Shown here: positions 34,226 through 42,481 of the stretch, one piece after another
How the letters are laid out: the number at the start of each line of letters is the position of its first letter
Position numbering within the stretch: the first letter of the stretch is position 1
DNA from: Ilumatobacter nonamiensis YM16-303
Lineage (GTDB): Bacteria > Actinomycetota > Acidimicrobiia > Acidimicrobiales > Ilumatobacteraceae
Direction of reading: 5' to 3'
Assembly: GCF_000350145.1 (NCBI RefSeq)
Contig: NZ_BAOL01000062.1
Span: 1-46,241, forward strand
Length of the DNA stretch: 46,241 nucleotides
Made by a program: the position numbers and the translations under genes
Notes under the pieces: model-generated
What the model saw: only the letters and a program-made list of their open reading frames with translations
Told to the model about the DNA's origin: nothing
Databases searched by the model: none

Positions 34226-35665
34226 TCAGTGGCAGTGGCGGGCGGGCGGTGTGACATTCGGGTCGGGTAGTTGGACGGTGAATCGGCTGCCTCGGCCGTG
34301 TTCGCTTGATACCTCGATGGTTCCGCCGTGTGCGGCGACGAGCGCTGCGCACACCGAGAGCCCGATTCCGCTGCCGCCGGTTGCGCGGCTGCGGGAGTGG
34401 TCGGCTCTCCAGAATCGGTCGAAGACGCGCTGCTGTTCGATCGGTGTGAGTCCGACACCGGTGTCGTTGACGTGGAGCACGATGTGTTCGTCGGTGCGGC
34501 TAGCTTCGATGGTGATCGTTCCACCTGCGGGGGTGTAGGCGATGGCGTTCTTGACGAGGTTGTGAAGGACCTGCTGTATCCGAGTCGCGTCGATGTCGGC
34601 GACGACGGCCCCTTCCACGACGACGTGAAGCGCCAGGTCGCGTTCGGCGGCCGAGGAGTTGTACGTGGCGATTGTCTCGGTCACCAGCAAACCGACATCT
34701 GTGAGCGCCGTTTCGACTCGCAGAGCACCGGCGTCGGCGAGCGCCAAGTGTCGAACGTCCTCGATCAGGCGAGCCAGGTGATTCGCCTCGGCGTGGAGCC
34801 GACCGATCAGCGCTGTATCGATCTCGAAGACACCATCTTGGGCGGCTTCGATGTTGCCGATGATCGTCCCGATCGGATTCCGCAGCTCGTGGGCGACGTC
34901 GGCGATCATCGTGGTGCGGGCGGCCTCGCTGCGCTGCAGGTTGGCGGCCATCGTGTTGAACGAGTGAGCGAGACCGGTCACCTCGGGGGTGCTGTGGTTC
35001 GTGGCGACTCGCTGGTCGAGGTCGCCCCGTCCGAGTCGATCGGCCGATTCGCTCAGCGCGTCCACAGGCCGGGTGATTCGCCGGGAGACCCACCACGCCA
35101 ACAACACGGACGTCGCTGCCACGCCGGCGAGAGCGAGCAGCGTGCCGATGAGATCGAATCCGGTCCCGTCCTCGGGGGGCTGGACGTCGACGAAGAGGCC
35201 GACCGGAGGAGAGAAGCCGGCGACCTGATCGAAGCATCGGTCGCCGCACGACGTGGTTGCGTCGTCGCTGATTGCACCGTTGTCGTCGACGGATGCGACG
35301 AGGCCAAAGGCCGGGTTGATCACCGCGTCGACCGAGAAGTCGAGTGCGTCGGTCGGCGACGAGTCTGAGTCTGCGAGCACGCGTCCGGTGTCTCGCTCGA
35401 TGACCACCACGCGGACACCGACGCTCGCAGCCGCGTCGCGCACGGCGGCATCGAGGCCGCTCCAGTCGTCCGACGATGTACCCGCGCCCATGATGTGGTC
35501 GAGAGCGACTTGTTGTACGACCAGGGCATTGCCCGTTCGGGTTCGTTCTCCCTCGCCCTGGATGTTTCGAAGGTGGTTCGTCGTCAGCGTCGCGGTGAGC
35601 ACGGACGCGACGACCGCAACAAGGAGTGACCCTGCGAGCACTTGGGCTTTCAACGACGCCCTCAT
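34226..35665 (-). CDS. Sensor histidine kinase
   Basis: The protein has 479 residues. A first membrane helix (about 8-28), an extracytoplasmic sensor region of roughly 140 residues containing a Cys pair (CGDRC), a second helix (about 172-192) and a HAMP domain (RRITRPVDALSESADRLG) come before the kinase core. The phosphoacceptor His is in DVAHELRNPIG, the N box is NLVKNAIAYTP and G boxes are DTGVGL and GGSGIGL. Its start overlaps the regulator stop by four bases. The signal is unknown; the secreted protein encoded in the same operon is a candidate partner. Confidence 0.93.
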   Translation of the reverse strand: MRASLKAQVLAGSLLVAVVASVLTATLTTNHLRNIQGEGERTRTGNALVVQQVALDHIMGAGTSSDDWSGLDAAVRDAAASVGVRVVVIERDTGRVLADSDSSPTDALDFSVDAVINPAFGLVASVDDNGAISDDATTSCGDRCFDQVAGFSPPVGLFVDVQPPEDGTGFDLIGTLLALAGVAATSVLLAWWVSRRITRPVDALSESADRLGRGDLDQRVATNHSTPEVTGLAHSFNTMAANLQRSEAARTTMIADVAHELRNPIGTIIGNIEAAQDGVFEIDTALIGRLHAEANHLARLIEDVRHLALADAGALRVETALTDVGLLVTETIATYNSSAAERDLALHVVVEGAVVADIDATRIQQVLHNLVKNAIAYTPAGGTITIEASRTDEHIVLHVNDTGVGLTPIEQQRVFDRFWRADHSRSRATGGSGIGLSVCAALVAAHGGTIEVSSEHGRGSRFTVQLPDPNVTPPARHCH

Positions 35666-36345
35666 TCGTCGGCCAGTTTGTACCCGCGACCTCGAACGGT
35701 GAGCACGTAGCGAGGCTGTGTGGCGTCGTGTTCGATTTTGCGGCGCAAGTTGAACAGGTGCATGTCCACCGTGCGTTCGAGGGCATAGTGATCGAAGCCG
35801 ACCGCCAGGTCCAGGATCTCTCGGCGCGTGAATGCCCGACCGGGACCGGTGGCCAACGCTGCGAGAATGCCGAACTCGCGCGGTGTCAGGTCAACTGGCG
35901 TTCCTCCCAGAGCAGCTTCGAATCGTTCCGCATCGACGACGAGTTCACCGATCTCGTATCGCCGGAGATGACTGTCGAGGCCGGACCGTCTCAACGCCGC
36001 TCGGATCCTTGCGACCAACAGGCGGGGGGAGTACGGCTTGGCGACGTAGTCGTCGGCGCCGACGTCCAAACCGGCGAGAACGTCGGATTCGTCCGTCTTC
36101 GCCGTGACCATGATGATCGGCACCGGCGACTCCGACCGGATCAGACGGCACAGGTCGACACCGTCGAGACCCGGCATCATCACGTCCAGCACGATGAGAT
36201 CGGGCGGAGAGCGACGGTATTCGGCCAGAGCGAGCAGACCGTCGCCAGCGACGCGAACATCGTGGCCTTCGTGCTCCAGGTATGACTGGAGCACGAACGC
36301 CTGACCCGCATCGTCCTCAGCAAGCAGGATGCGTGCCATCGACAT
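35662..36345 (-). CDS. OmpR-family response regulator
   Basis: The protein has 227 residues. The receiver domain has the acidic pair Asp11/Asp12, phosphoacceptor Asp54 (LIVLDVMMPG), a conserved Thr in VTAKTD and Lys in VAKPYSP. A winged helix follows with DLTPREFGILAAL, the recognition region RTVDMHLFNLRRKI and the wing VRGRGYKL. It is the cognate regulator of the overlapping kinase. OmpR-type regulators bind direct repeats about 11 bases apart, exactly what is found at 36979-37022 upstream of this operon. Confidence 0.94.
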   Translation of the reverse strand: MSMARILLAEDDAGQAFVLQSYLEHEGHDVRVAGDGLLALAEYRRSPPDLIVLDVMMPGLDGVDLCRLIRSESPVPIIMVTAKTDESDVLAGLDVGADDYVAKPYSPRLLVARIRAALRRSGLDSHLRRYEIGELVVDAERFEAALGGTPVDLTPREFGILAALATGPGRAFTRREILDLAVGFDHYALERTVDMHLFNLRRKIEHDATQPRYVLTVRGRGYKLADE

Positions 36346-36375
36346 CGAGGCTACGAGCCCGGGTCGTATGACGCA

Positions 36376-36912
36376 TCAGGAACCCAGACCGGCGATGACC
36401 TCATTGGCGAGTTCCCATCGCGCCTGGGCATCTGCGACCTCGTCGTCGATCTCGACGATCAACTCCTTGAACCCCTCTTCGTCGAACGGTGTGCTCGTCT
36501 CGATGCCAGCAAGGTTCAATGCTGCGGCCATCGCGTCGGTCTCTGCATTCACCGCAGAGACATCCGCAGCCGGAAAACCCTCCGTCACGAAGGCGGTGTT
36601 GTACTCGCTCATCGCTTGCTGAGCTTCATTGCCCCACTCCTCGACGTACACATGTCCCGACGACCCGTCCGCGTCAGTCCACGTGTAGTCGACGCCACGA
36701 GCCTCGAGCCAGTCGGCGATCCCGGCATTCTCAGCAGCACTGACGGCAAGCTTGTACCGCACCGACGGCGTCGGCTCGTCGAGCCGGACCTCGGTCAGCA
36801 CATCTACGGGCACCGACCGATCCGCTCCGGCATCCAGCGCGAAGGTCGCTGCGGGAGCGGCCACCGCCATCAACATCGCGCCTGCGATCGTCAACTTCAT
36901 CGACTTCCTCAT
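36376..36912 (-). CDS. Secreted protein of unknown function, first gene of the two-component operon
   Basis: The protein has 178 residues with a clear signal peptide (MRKSMKLTIAGAMLMAVAAP, cleavage probably after TFA near residue 25). The mature part is acidic, helix-rich and without Cys; I do not recognise a family. The gene ends 30 bases before the response regulator on the same strand. A GAAAGGAACC site precedes the ATG. It may modulate the sensor kinase or be the main output of the system, since tandem repeats for an OmpR-type regulator lie upstream. Confidence 0.75.
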   Translation of the reverse strand: MRKSMKLTIAGAMLMAVAAPAATFALDAGADRSVPVDVLTEVRLDEPTPSVRYKLAVSAAENAGIADWLEARGVDYTWTDADGSSGHVYVEEWGNEAQQAMSEYNTAFVTEGFPAADVSAVNAETDAMAAALNLAGIETSTPFDEEGFKELIVEIDDEVADAQARWELANEVIAGLGS

Positions 36913-36933
36913 GATTGGTTCCTTTCTCAGGTC

Positions 36934-36950
36934 GTCGGCGACCTGCCGAC
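36934..36950. repeat. Inverted repeat in the leader of the secreted-protein gene
   Basis: GTCGGC (36934-36939) and GCCGAC (36945-36950) flank GACCT. The hairpin would form in the mRNA leader, 22 bases before the start codon. Confidence 0.35.
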
Positions 36951-36978
36951 CACGTGGAAGTCACCGTGCCGGAACCAC

Positions 36979-37022
36979 GATCAAGGCCTGATCAAGAGCC
37001 GATCAGATGCCAGTCAGATCAT
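36979..37022. promoter_or_regulatory. Four tandem 11-bp repeats, probable OmpR-type regulator binding site
   Basis: GATCAAG (36979), GATCAAG (36990), GATCAGA (37001) and the looser AGTCAGA (37012) start exactly 11 bases apart. The array ends 66 bases upstream of the secreted-protein start, the right place for activation of the operon that encodes the response regulator itself. Confidence 0.6.
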
Positions 37023-37043
37023 CCAGGTCCATCCTGTTCGACC

Positions 37044-37194
37044 GCGAAGAAGTTCACCCGCAACCAGCTCCTCAACAAAGACGAACGCATCCTCGCCGAC
37101 CTCACACCCGCAGAACTCGTAGTGGAGAACCGCAAAGAGTTTCAACTGCCAGCAGCGCATATCAACACCGTTCAACCAGGCCGTGGCCCGTCCG
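37044..37194 (+). pseudogene. Coding-like fragment without a credible start
   Basis: In one plus-strand frame about 50 residues look protein-like, including FTRNQLLNKDERILADL and PAELVVENRKEFQLPAAHI, with balanced composition unlike the Arg-rich shadow frames nearby. The only upstream start in frame is a TTG with no ribosome-binding site, and the frame turns to low-complexity sequence after 37194. It looks like a remnant of a decayed gene of unknown family. Confidence 0.3.
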
Positions 37195-37355
37195 GGAACG
37201 GCACCGATGCGCTCGGTTCGGTGCGCGCGATCACACGGGGCGGGCGTTCTTCACACCGTTGATTTTGCCGCCCGGGTATCGATACGAGCACGACCGAGAG
37301 GCGCCGGGCGGGGTCACCCGCCGGATAGGGCGCTACAGTTTCCGGTCCGGGCGAG

Positions 37356-37568
37356 GTGTGTCGGGGATCGCTCGCTGTCGTCACATCGGCGAACCAGCGG
37401 CCCGCCGTCGGCATGTATCACCCGATCGGAGAAGGGATCTGGAAGCCCTTCGCGTTGTACGTCCTCGACGTTGCCGACGGTCGACTTGCGGCGATCATCC
37501 ACTTCGTGGGATCCGAGGTCTTCGTGGAATTCGGTCTGCCGGAAGTACTCGATTCGGCTACACGCTGA
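37356..37568 (+). pseudogene. C-terminal remnant of an ECF sigma factor (SigG-like, SnoaL-type tail)
   Basis: The reading frame gives VTSANQRPAVGMYHP, then KPFALYVLDVADGRLAAIIH and VEFGLPEVLDSATR. This matches the end of SigG/SigJ-type extracytoplasmic sigma factors, whose NTF2-like tail reads SANxQPAxxxY...I..I..F....F..FGLP. None of the sigma-2 or sigma-4 DNA-binding regions is present upstream, so only about 60 codons of the tail survive. Such sigma factors often sit next to genes like the reductase that follows. Confidence 0.6.
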
Positions 37569-37674
37569 GGCTCGTCGCAAGAAGATCGACGAAGACCGAT
37601 CAGTTTCTGGGGGCCGCGTCGTCTGTACACACAGCAGCGGCGCATCCGGCTCCGCTCGATCGAAAGGAAACCCC

Positions 37675-38226
37675 ATGACCCGCTCCGTCACCGCCCACCT
37701 GTTCAGTTCCGCCAACGGCGTCAACGAGTCGCCGAATCTGTTCCAGTTCGATTCGTTCGGGCCCGAGGAAGGTGAAGCGATGGGCAAAGCGATCGCCGGC
37801 GTCACCGACGTGGTGATCGGCCGCAAGCTCTGGTCGGAGTGGTCGGCGTACTGGCCGGAGAACTCCGACGACGGCTTCGGCGACTTCATCAATCCGGTGC
37901 GCAAGCATGTGGTCTCCGACACGATCGACGGCGACCTCGGCTGGAACAGTGTGCGCATCGAGGGCGATCCCGTCGACTACGTCCGATCGCTCGCCGAGGG
38001 CGAAGGTGGCGGCATCACGGTTGCCGGCGGGATCGAGACCGTCCGCTCACTTTTCCTCGCCGGCGTGATCGACACGCTGACTCTCACCATGCATCCGGCC
38101 ATCACCGGAGAGGGTCGGCGCGTGTTCGACGACAGCGTGCCCCTCACGCGCCTGCAACTCGTCGACAGCCAGATCACTGCTGCGGGCAACGCCATGCTCA
38201 CCTACACGCTCCGCAACGGACAGTGA
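37675..38226 (+). CDS. Dihydrofolate reductase / RibD C-terminal domain family protein
   Basis: The protein has 183 residues from ATG 37675, with an AAAGGAAA site. The fold markers are VTDVVIGRKLWSEWSAYWP, HVVSDTIDGDLGWNSVRIEG, GGGITVAGGIETVRSLFLAG and DTLTLTMHPAITGEGRRVF. These define the RibD_C/DHFR-like group of NADPH-dependent reductases with uncharacterised substrates (YyaP/YwjB-like). It follows the sigma-factor remnant, so its original regulator may be lost. Confidence 0.85.
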   Translation: MTRSVTAHLFSSANGVNESPNLFQFDSFGPEEGEAMGKAIAGVTDVVIGRKLWSEWSAYWPENSDDGFGDFINPVRKHVVSDTIDGDLGWNSVRIEGDPVDYVRSLAEGEGGGITVAGGIETVRSLFLAGVIDTLTLTMHPAITGEGRRVFDDSVPLTRLQLVDSQITAAGNAMLTYTLRNGQ

Positions 38227-38276
38227 GAAAATGGCCGGCAGCCGCACGACCAGATCAATCCGATCGAAGGAGAGTC

Positions 38277-38357
38277 ATGGAACCAGTAGCAGTCATCTTC
38301 GTCATCGCAATCGCGATCGTCGGCGCGATCGCCTGGCGGGCCTTCGTCACGGGCTGA
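38277..38357 (+). CDS. 26-aa single-helix membrane peptide
   Basis: An ATG at 38277 is preceded at ideal spacing by GAAGGAGA. The product is 26 residues: a short acidic start (MEPVAV), one continuous hydrophobic helix (IFVIAIAIVGAIAW) and a small basic-polar end (RAFVTG). It starts 51 bases after the reductase gene and 130 bases before the PPOX-fold gene on the same strand. It is shorter than most gene callers accept. No family is recognised. Confidence 0.55.
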   Translation: MEPVAVIFVIAIAIVGAIAWRAFVTG

Positions 38358-38486
38358 CGACGCCGCACTGCCGTCGACCAGCGACACGATCCGCTCGATC
38401 AAGGAGCGATTGCTCAACGGACGTGGGCATTTTCCCGGAGTTGGCTGGCAGCCCCGACGTTCCCAGACGCCACCACAGGAGTCAAC

Positions 38487-38996
38487 ATGACCGGACCAAC
38501 CACCGAGCTCGACACTCGATTCAGCGATCCCGACGCCACCGTCACCGACTGGGCGACAACGACACGGATCCTCGAAGCTGCACAGCTGTCCTGGATCACG
38601 ACCGTGCGCGCCGACGGACGGCCACACGTCACGCCCCTCGTCGCCGTATGGCTTGACGACGCCGTCCATTTCACCACCGGCGCCCGTGAGCAGAAGGCGG
38701 TGAACCTCGCACACAACCCGGGCGTCGTGATCACGACGGGGAGCAACACCTGGGACCGAGGCACCGACGTCGTCGTCGAGGGAACCGCAGCCCGAGTCAC
38801 GCACCCCGACACCCTCCAGCGGCTCGCCGTAGCGTGGCATACCAAATGGGACGGTCAGTGGGACTACCGCGTCACCGCCGACGGGTTCACCCATGGCGCC
38901 GGCGACGAATCGCTCGTGTACCGCGTCGAGCCCCAGAAAATCCTGGCCTTCGGCAAGGGCACGTTCAGCCACACCCGCCACCGTTTCACCGGCTGA
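38487..38996 (+). CDS. Pyridoxamine 5'-phosphate oxidase-fold protein
   Basis: The protein has 169 residues from ATG 38487 after AGGAGTCAAC. The split-barrel pattern is clear: SWITTVRADGRPHVTPLVAV, VHFTTGAREQKAVNLAHNP, VVIEG-type strand DVVVEGTAARV and the C-terminal YRVEPQKILAFGKG. Actinobacterial members bind F420, FMN or haem; the cofactor cannot be told from the sequence alone. Its role is unknown. Confidence 0.85.
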   Translation: MTGPTTELDTRFSDPDATVTDWATTTRILEAAQLSWITTVRADGRPHVTPLVAVWLDDAVHFTTGAREQKAVNLAHNPGVVITTGSNTWDRGTDVVVEGTAARVTHPDTLQRLAVAWHTKWDGQWDYRVTADGFTHGAGDESLVYRVEPQKILAFGKGTFSHTRHRFTG

Positions 38997-39013
38997 CCAA
39001 CCTCCGGCCGATC

Positions 39014-39027
39014 CCGGTCCGGACCGG
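39014..39027. terminator. 14-bp perfect palindrome between convergent genes
   Basis: CCGGTCCGGACCGG is self-complementary. It stands 17 bases after the PPOX-fold stop and 51 bases from the end of the convergent membrane-protein gene, so a shared terminator is possible. Confidence 0.35.
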
Positions 39028-39077
39028 AAACCGACGCGAATGGTCCATCTCCCAGCCCGACCCCGGCGGACGGTCGT

Positions 39078-40895
39078 TCAGCCGGCGAGTTCTTCGGGTA
39101 CCGGTACGAGGGGGTAGATGCCCTCGACGTCGGCGCCGCTGATCCCGCCACCGCCCTCGCACCGCTCGAAGAGCATCAACAGGTTCGATTCGTACTGCTC
39201 GACGAGGCAGAAGTTGTCGGCGATCGCCTGATTGTGTTCCTGCGACTGGCGCTTCACCGATGTGTTCGGCTCGAGCCAACCCGACCAGAAGTTCGTGAGG
39301 ACGACGAAATCGGCCTCCTCGATGTCCTCGGCCAGTCCGGAGCCCTCGGTGTCGGCCAGACCGGGGTCCATCTCGATGAAGTACGTGTCCGGATCGAGTT
39401 CGTCGAACAGGAAGTAGATCGACACGTCGCTGTAGACGGTGCGGCTGAGATCGGCCGGGCCGACGATCAACGAGTCGCCCGGTTCCATCAACGCTTCGAG
39501 GTCGGGAATCATCTCGTTGAGGGCGTTCGCGACTTCCGGATTGCCGAACCAGAACTTGCGATCGTCGCGCTCGACGAGGAATGGCAGCGGAAGGTCACCC
39601 ACGGCGACGCGGGTGTGCAGCAGGTAGTAGCGGTACGTGTAGAACGGGCTGACGACCAGCATCAGCGCCAGAACGGCAACCGCACCGGTGACCAGCGAGC
39701 CTCGGCCGAGCCGATCGCCGACCCGGTCTCGGAACACGTGAACGACGAGGTGGGTCACCAATGCGGCGAGGAGTGGCCACGAGACCATCGCCACCCAGGC
39801 GAGGTGCGTCGAGTCGGGGCGTTGGAACGCCTGGGGCAGGATGCCGAGGCCCAGCACGCCGGCGATCAACAGTGTGTCGATCGTCGGGTTCGCCCCGTGA
39901 CGACGTCGAACCCACCACGCGCCGGCAGGAACGCCGATGGCGATGATCATGACGGCGAAGAACCAGAAGAACAGCTGATGATTCGCTGACAGCGCCGGGA
40001 GCGGCCAGTAGGGCGGAAGGCCTTCGGCGACGGCTTGGAGAGCACCGTCGACCTGTCCGAACGATGGGGGAGTCGGCAGCTCGCGGCCCGGACGGAGGTG
40101 GACGACCGGGTCGACGACGACTCCCTCGATGACCGGTCCCGGACCGGCGATGACCAGGTGGATCCACATCGGGAGCAGACCCAGGAATCCGCCGCCCACG
40201 ACCCACCAGAGCGCGGTCCGCCGGTACGTCCACCCGGCCACGAGCAGCATGGCGACGACGGCGATCACGACGTCGGGTCGGAACGAGAGCGCGAGCCCGG
40301 CGAGCAGTCCCGAGATTCCCCACGTCAGCGTGGACCCGGTGTTCCGCGCTCGGATGGCGAACACCGTCGCCCACAGTGCCAGGGCGACCGCCCCGTGCCA
40401 TGCCAGCGCGGCGAGGCCGATCGGCGTCATCGTCAGGAGTGACGCGATCACTCCGGCACCGACCGCAGCGATGCGACCCCACGGCCGAGTCAGCGCGTAG
40501 AGGGCGAAGATGATCGCCAGGTTCTGGAGGAGGCCGAACGCCCGCTCCGCCTCGAGGGTGTAGCCGAAGATCCAGTACCACGCGGCAAGCGCGTCGAGTG
40601 ACCCGGGACCGTAGAGGTGGAGGAAGTCGACGTTGGGCACCCGACCCTGCTGGACCAGTCGGGGGAAGACGAGCATGAAGCCCTCTTCCATCGAGGACCC
40701 GGGAGCGCGGAACAGGCCCCGCACGGGGAGCATCGCGAAACCCAGCAGCGCCACGACGGCGACGAAGCCGCGTGTGGACCACCGAAGCGGCCCACCGAGG
40801 ACGAAGGGAACGGGGGAGGACGGGTGTGCCGTGTCGCCGAGGCCCTGCTCGGAGATGACCGTCTCATGGACGTCGGTGTCGGTCAGGTCGGACAA
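39078..40895 (-). CDS. Multi-pass membrane protein, possibly GT-C-type glycosyltransferase
   Basis: The protein has 605 residues. About 11 or 12 hydrophobic segments lie between residues 40 and 430, followed by a 170-residue soluble C-terminal domain that would be extracytoplasmic. The first loop contains PGSSMEEGFMLVFPRL and VDFLHLYGPGSLD, acidic residues in the place where GT-C enzymes keep their catalytic Asp/Glu. Together with the divergent GT4 gene this suggests an envelope-glycan role, possibly with a polyprenyl-phosphate sugar donor; this is inference. The apparent start is TTG 40895, so the true start may lie a little downstream. Confidence 0.75.
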   Translation of the reverse strand: MSDLTDTDVHETVISEQGLGDTAHPSSPVPFVLGGPLRWSTRGFVAVVALLGFAMLPVRGLFRAPGSSMEEGFMLVFPRLVQQGRVPNVDFLHLYGPGSLDALAAWYWIFGYTLEAERAFGLLQNLAIIFALYALTRPWGRIAAVGAGVIASLLTMTPIGLAALAWHGAVALALWATVFAIRARNTGSTLTWGISGLLAGLALSFRPDVVIAVVAMLLVAGWTYRRTALWWVVGGGFLGLLPMWIHLVIAGPGPVIEGVVVDPVVHLRPGRELPTPPSFGQVDGALQAVAEGLPPYWPLPALSANHQLFFWFFAVMIIAIGVPAGAWWVRRRHGANPTIDTLLIAGVLGLGILPQAFQRPDSTHLAWVAMVSWPLLAALVTHLVVHVFRDRVGDRLGRGSLVTGAVAVLALMLVVSPFYTYRYYLLHTRVAVGDLPLPFLVERDDRKFWFGNPEVANALNEMIPDLEALMEPGDSLIVGPADLSRTVYSDVSIYFLFDELDPDTYFIEMDPGLADTEGSGLAEDIEEADFVVLTNFWSGWLEPNTSVKRQSQEHNQAIADNFCLVEQYESNLLMLFERCEGGGGISGADVEGIYPLVPVPEELAG

Positions 40896-40942
40896 GCGCC
40901 CGCATGGTATCCACCGCAGGGACCGTCCAGGGCGTATGGTCG

Positions 40943-42118
40943 ATGGCGATGACGGCCGACCCCCTCGACGGCCTGCGCCACGACGCGCAGGAGCTCATCG
41001 GCCGCGGAATCCGGCGTGTCCACGTATTCGCCTGGCGCGACCTCGACGACCCTGATGCCGGCGGTTCCGAGGTCCATGCGGACGAGTGCGAGCGACGCTG
41101 GGCCGAGGCGGGCCTCGAGGTCGTGCACCGCACCTCGACGGCGGTCGGTCGTCCCGAGGTGGCTGAGCGCCACGGCTACCGCGTTGTCCGTCGCGGCAGC
41201 CGCTACACGATCTTTCCGCGGGCGATCGTGTCCGAGCTGACGGGACGGATGGGACGTTCCGATGCGCTCGTCGAGGTGATGAACGGTGTCCCCTTCTTCT
41301 CGCCGCTCTGGTATCGACGGCCGCGGATCCTGTTCCTCCACCACGTCCACGGACCGATGTGGGACCAGATCCTCCCTGGGCCGCTCGCATCGTTCGGCCG
41401 CACGCTCGAGGCGCGGATCGCACCTCCGATCTATCGACGCGGCCTCACGGCGACACCGTCCGAGGCGACGCGTGAGGAATTGCTCGAACTCGGATTCCAT
41501 CCGGACCGCGTGACGGCGATCCCGAATGGAACCGACCCGGTGTTCTCGCCGGGTGGTGAGAAGACGGTTCACCCGTCGGTGGTTGCCGTCGCCCGGCTCG
41601 CGCCGGTCAAGCGCTTCGGGCTGCTCATCGACGCCGTCGCCACGGCGCGGTCGCGCGTGCCCGGAGCGACGCTCACGATCGTCGGCGACGGCCCGGAGCG
41701 GCCCGAACTGGAGGCGCAGGTCGCTCGACTGGGGGCGGGGGAGTGGGTCACGTTCGTCGGACGGGTCGAGCACCACGAGCTGGTCGACATCTATCGGAGG
41801 TCGTGGATCGTCGCGAGCGCCTCGCTGGCCGAGGGTTGGGGACTGAGCCTGACCGAAGCCGCCGGATGCGGGACACCGGCCGTGGCAACCGACATCCGGG
41901 GTCATCGCAGCTCGGTCGTCGATGGTGAGACCGGGCTCCTCGCGCCGCCGGATGGTCTCGGTGCCGCCATCGCCCGAGTCCTCGATGACGCCGATCTGCG
42001 CCAGCGTCTCGGTGCAGCAGCGGAGCGTCGTGTTCGATCGATGACCTGGGACGCGACGGCCGCGGGAGTTCTCGCAGTGCTCCGGCAGGCGGCGGATTCA
42101 TCGACCCGTCGACGATGA
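40943..42118 (+). CDS. Glycosyltransferase family 4 protein
   Basis: The protein has about 391 residues from ATG 40943 (ATG 40904 and ATG 40949 also possible). The N-terminal Rossmann half has AWRDLDDPDAGGSEVHADEC, the acceptor-side GGSE loop of GT4 enzymes. The C-terminal donor half has VARLAPVKRFGLLIDAV, VGDGPERPELE and the EX7E-type motif EGWGLSLTEAAGCGTP. It transfers a sugar from a nucleotide donor to an unknown acceptor. It is divergent from the membrane protein at 39078-40895. Confidence 0.88.
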   Translation: MAMTADPLDGLRHDAQELIGRGIRRVHVFAWRDLDDPDAGGSEVHADECERRWAEAGLEVVHRTSTAVGRPEVAERHGYRVVRRGSRYTIFPRAIVSELTGRMGRSDALVEVMNGVPFFSPLWYRRPRILFLHHVHGPMWDQILPGPLASFGRTLEARIAPPIYRRGLTATPSEATREELLELGFHPDRVTAIPNGTDPVFSPGGEKTVHPSVVAVARLAPVKRFGLLIDAVATARSRVPGATLTIVGDGPERPELEAQVARLGAGEWVTFVGRVEHHELVDIYRRSWIVASASLAEGWGLSLTEAAGCGTPAVATDIRGHRSSVVDGETGLLAPPDGLGAAIARVLDDADLRQRLGAAAERRVRSMTWDATAAGVLAVLRQAADSSTRRR

Positions 42119-42481
42119 CCAAGTGCCGTCGACGGCAGAACCAGCCGCATGGGGAACTCGCGAATACGGCGGACGCGCAGGCCATCGATCCCACAGACCT
42201 CACCGACGTGACGTGACCCGGCGCCGGACATCCTTCCAATCGAAGCGAGCGCAGTGATTGCGGCATCGAAGGAGCGTTTGCTGAGGTCGGAGCCGCCTTC
42301 GTCTCGGTAGTCGTGGGTTCGGTCGAAGACATCGACTTCGGCTCGTGGGCGGTGAGCGCGACCGTTCCGCTGGATCCCGTTCGTCTGCGTACCACCTCGC
42401 TCCACCTCGCCCCCGTCGTTCGCGGACTGACACACTCGCCGCAAGCAAGCGAGCCCATCGGGGGTCGCACGAAGGGGATTC
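42119..42481. other. 363-bp intergenic region, nothing identified
   Basis: The gap between the glycosyltransferase and the binding-protein gene holds no convincing ORF on either strand. An AAGGGGATTC ribosome-binding site for the next gene lies at its end. I see no clear promoter boxes or strong palindromes. Confidence 0.5.

Noticed and set aside
42119-42481. Possible gene remnant in the gap before the binding protein
   Set aside because: Several frames are open on both strands, but none shows a start with a ribosome-binding site or any family pattern.
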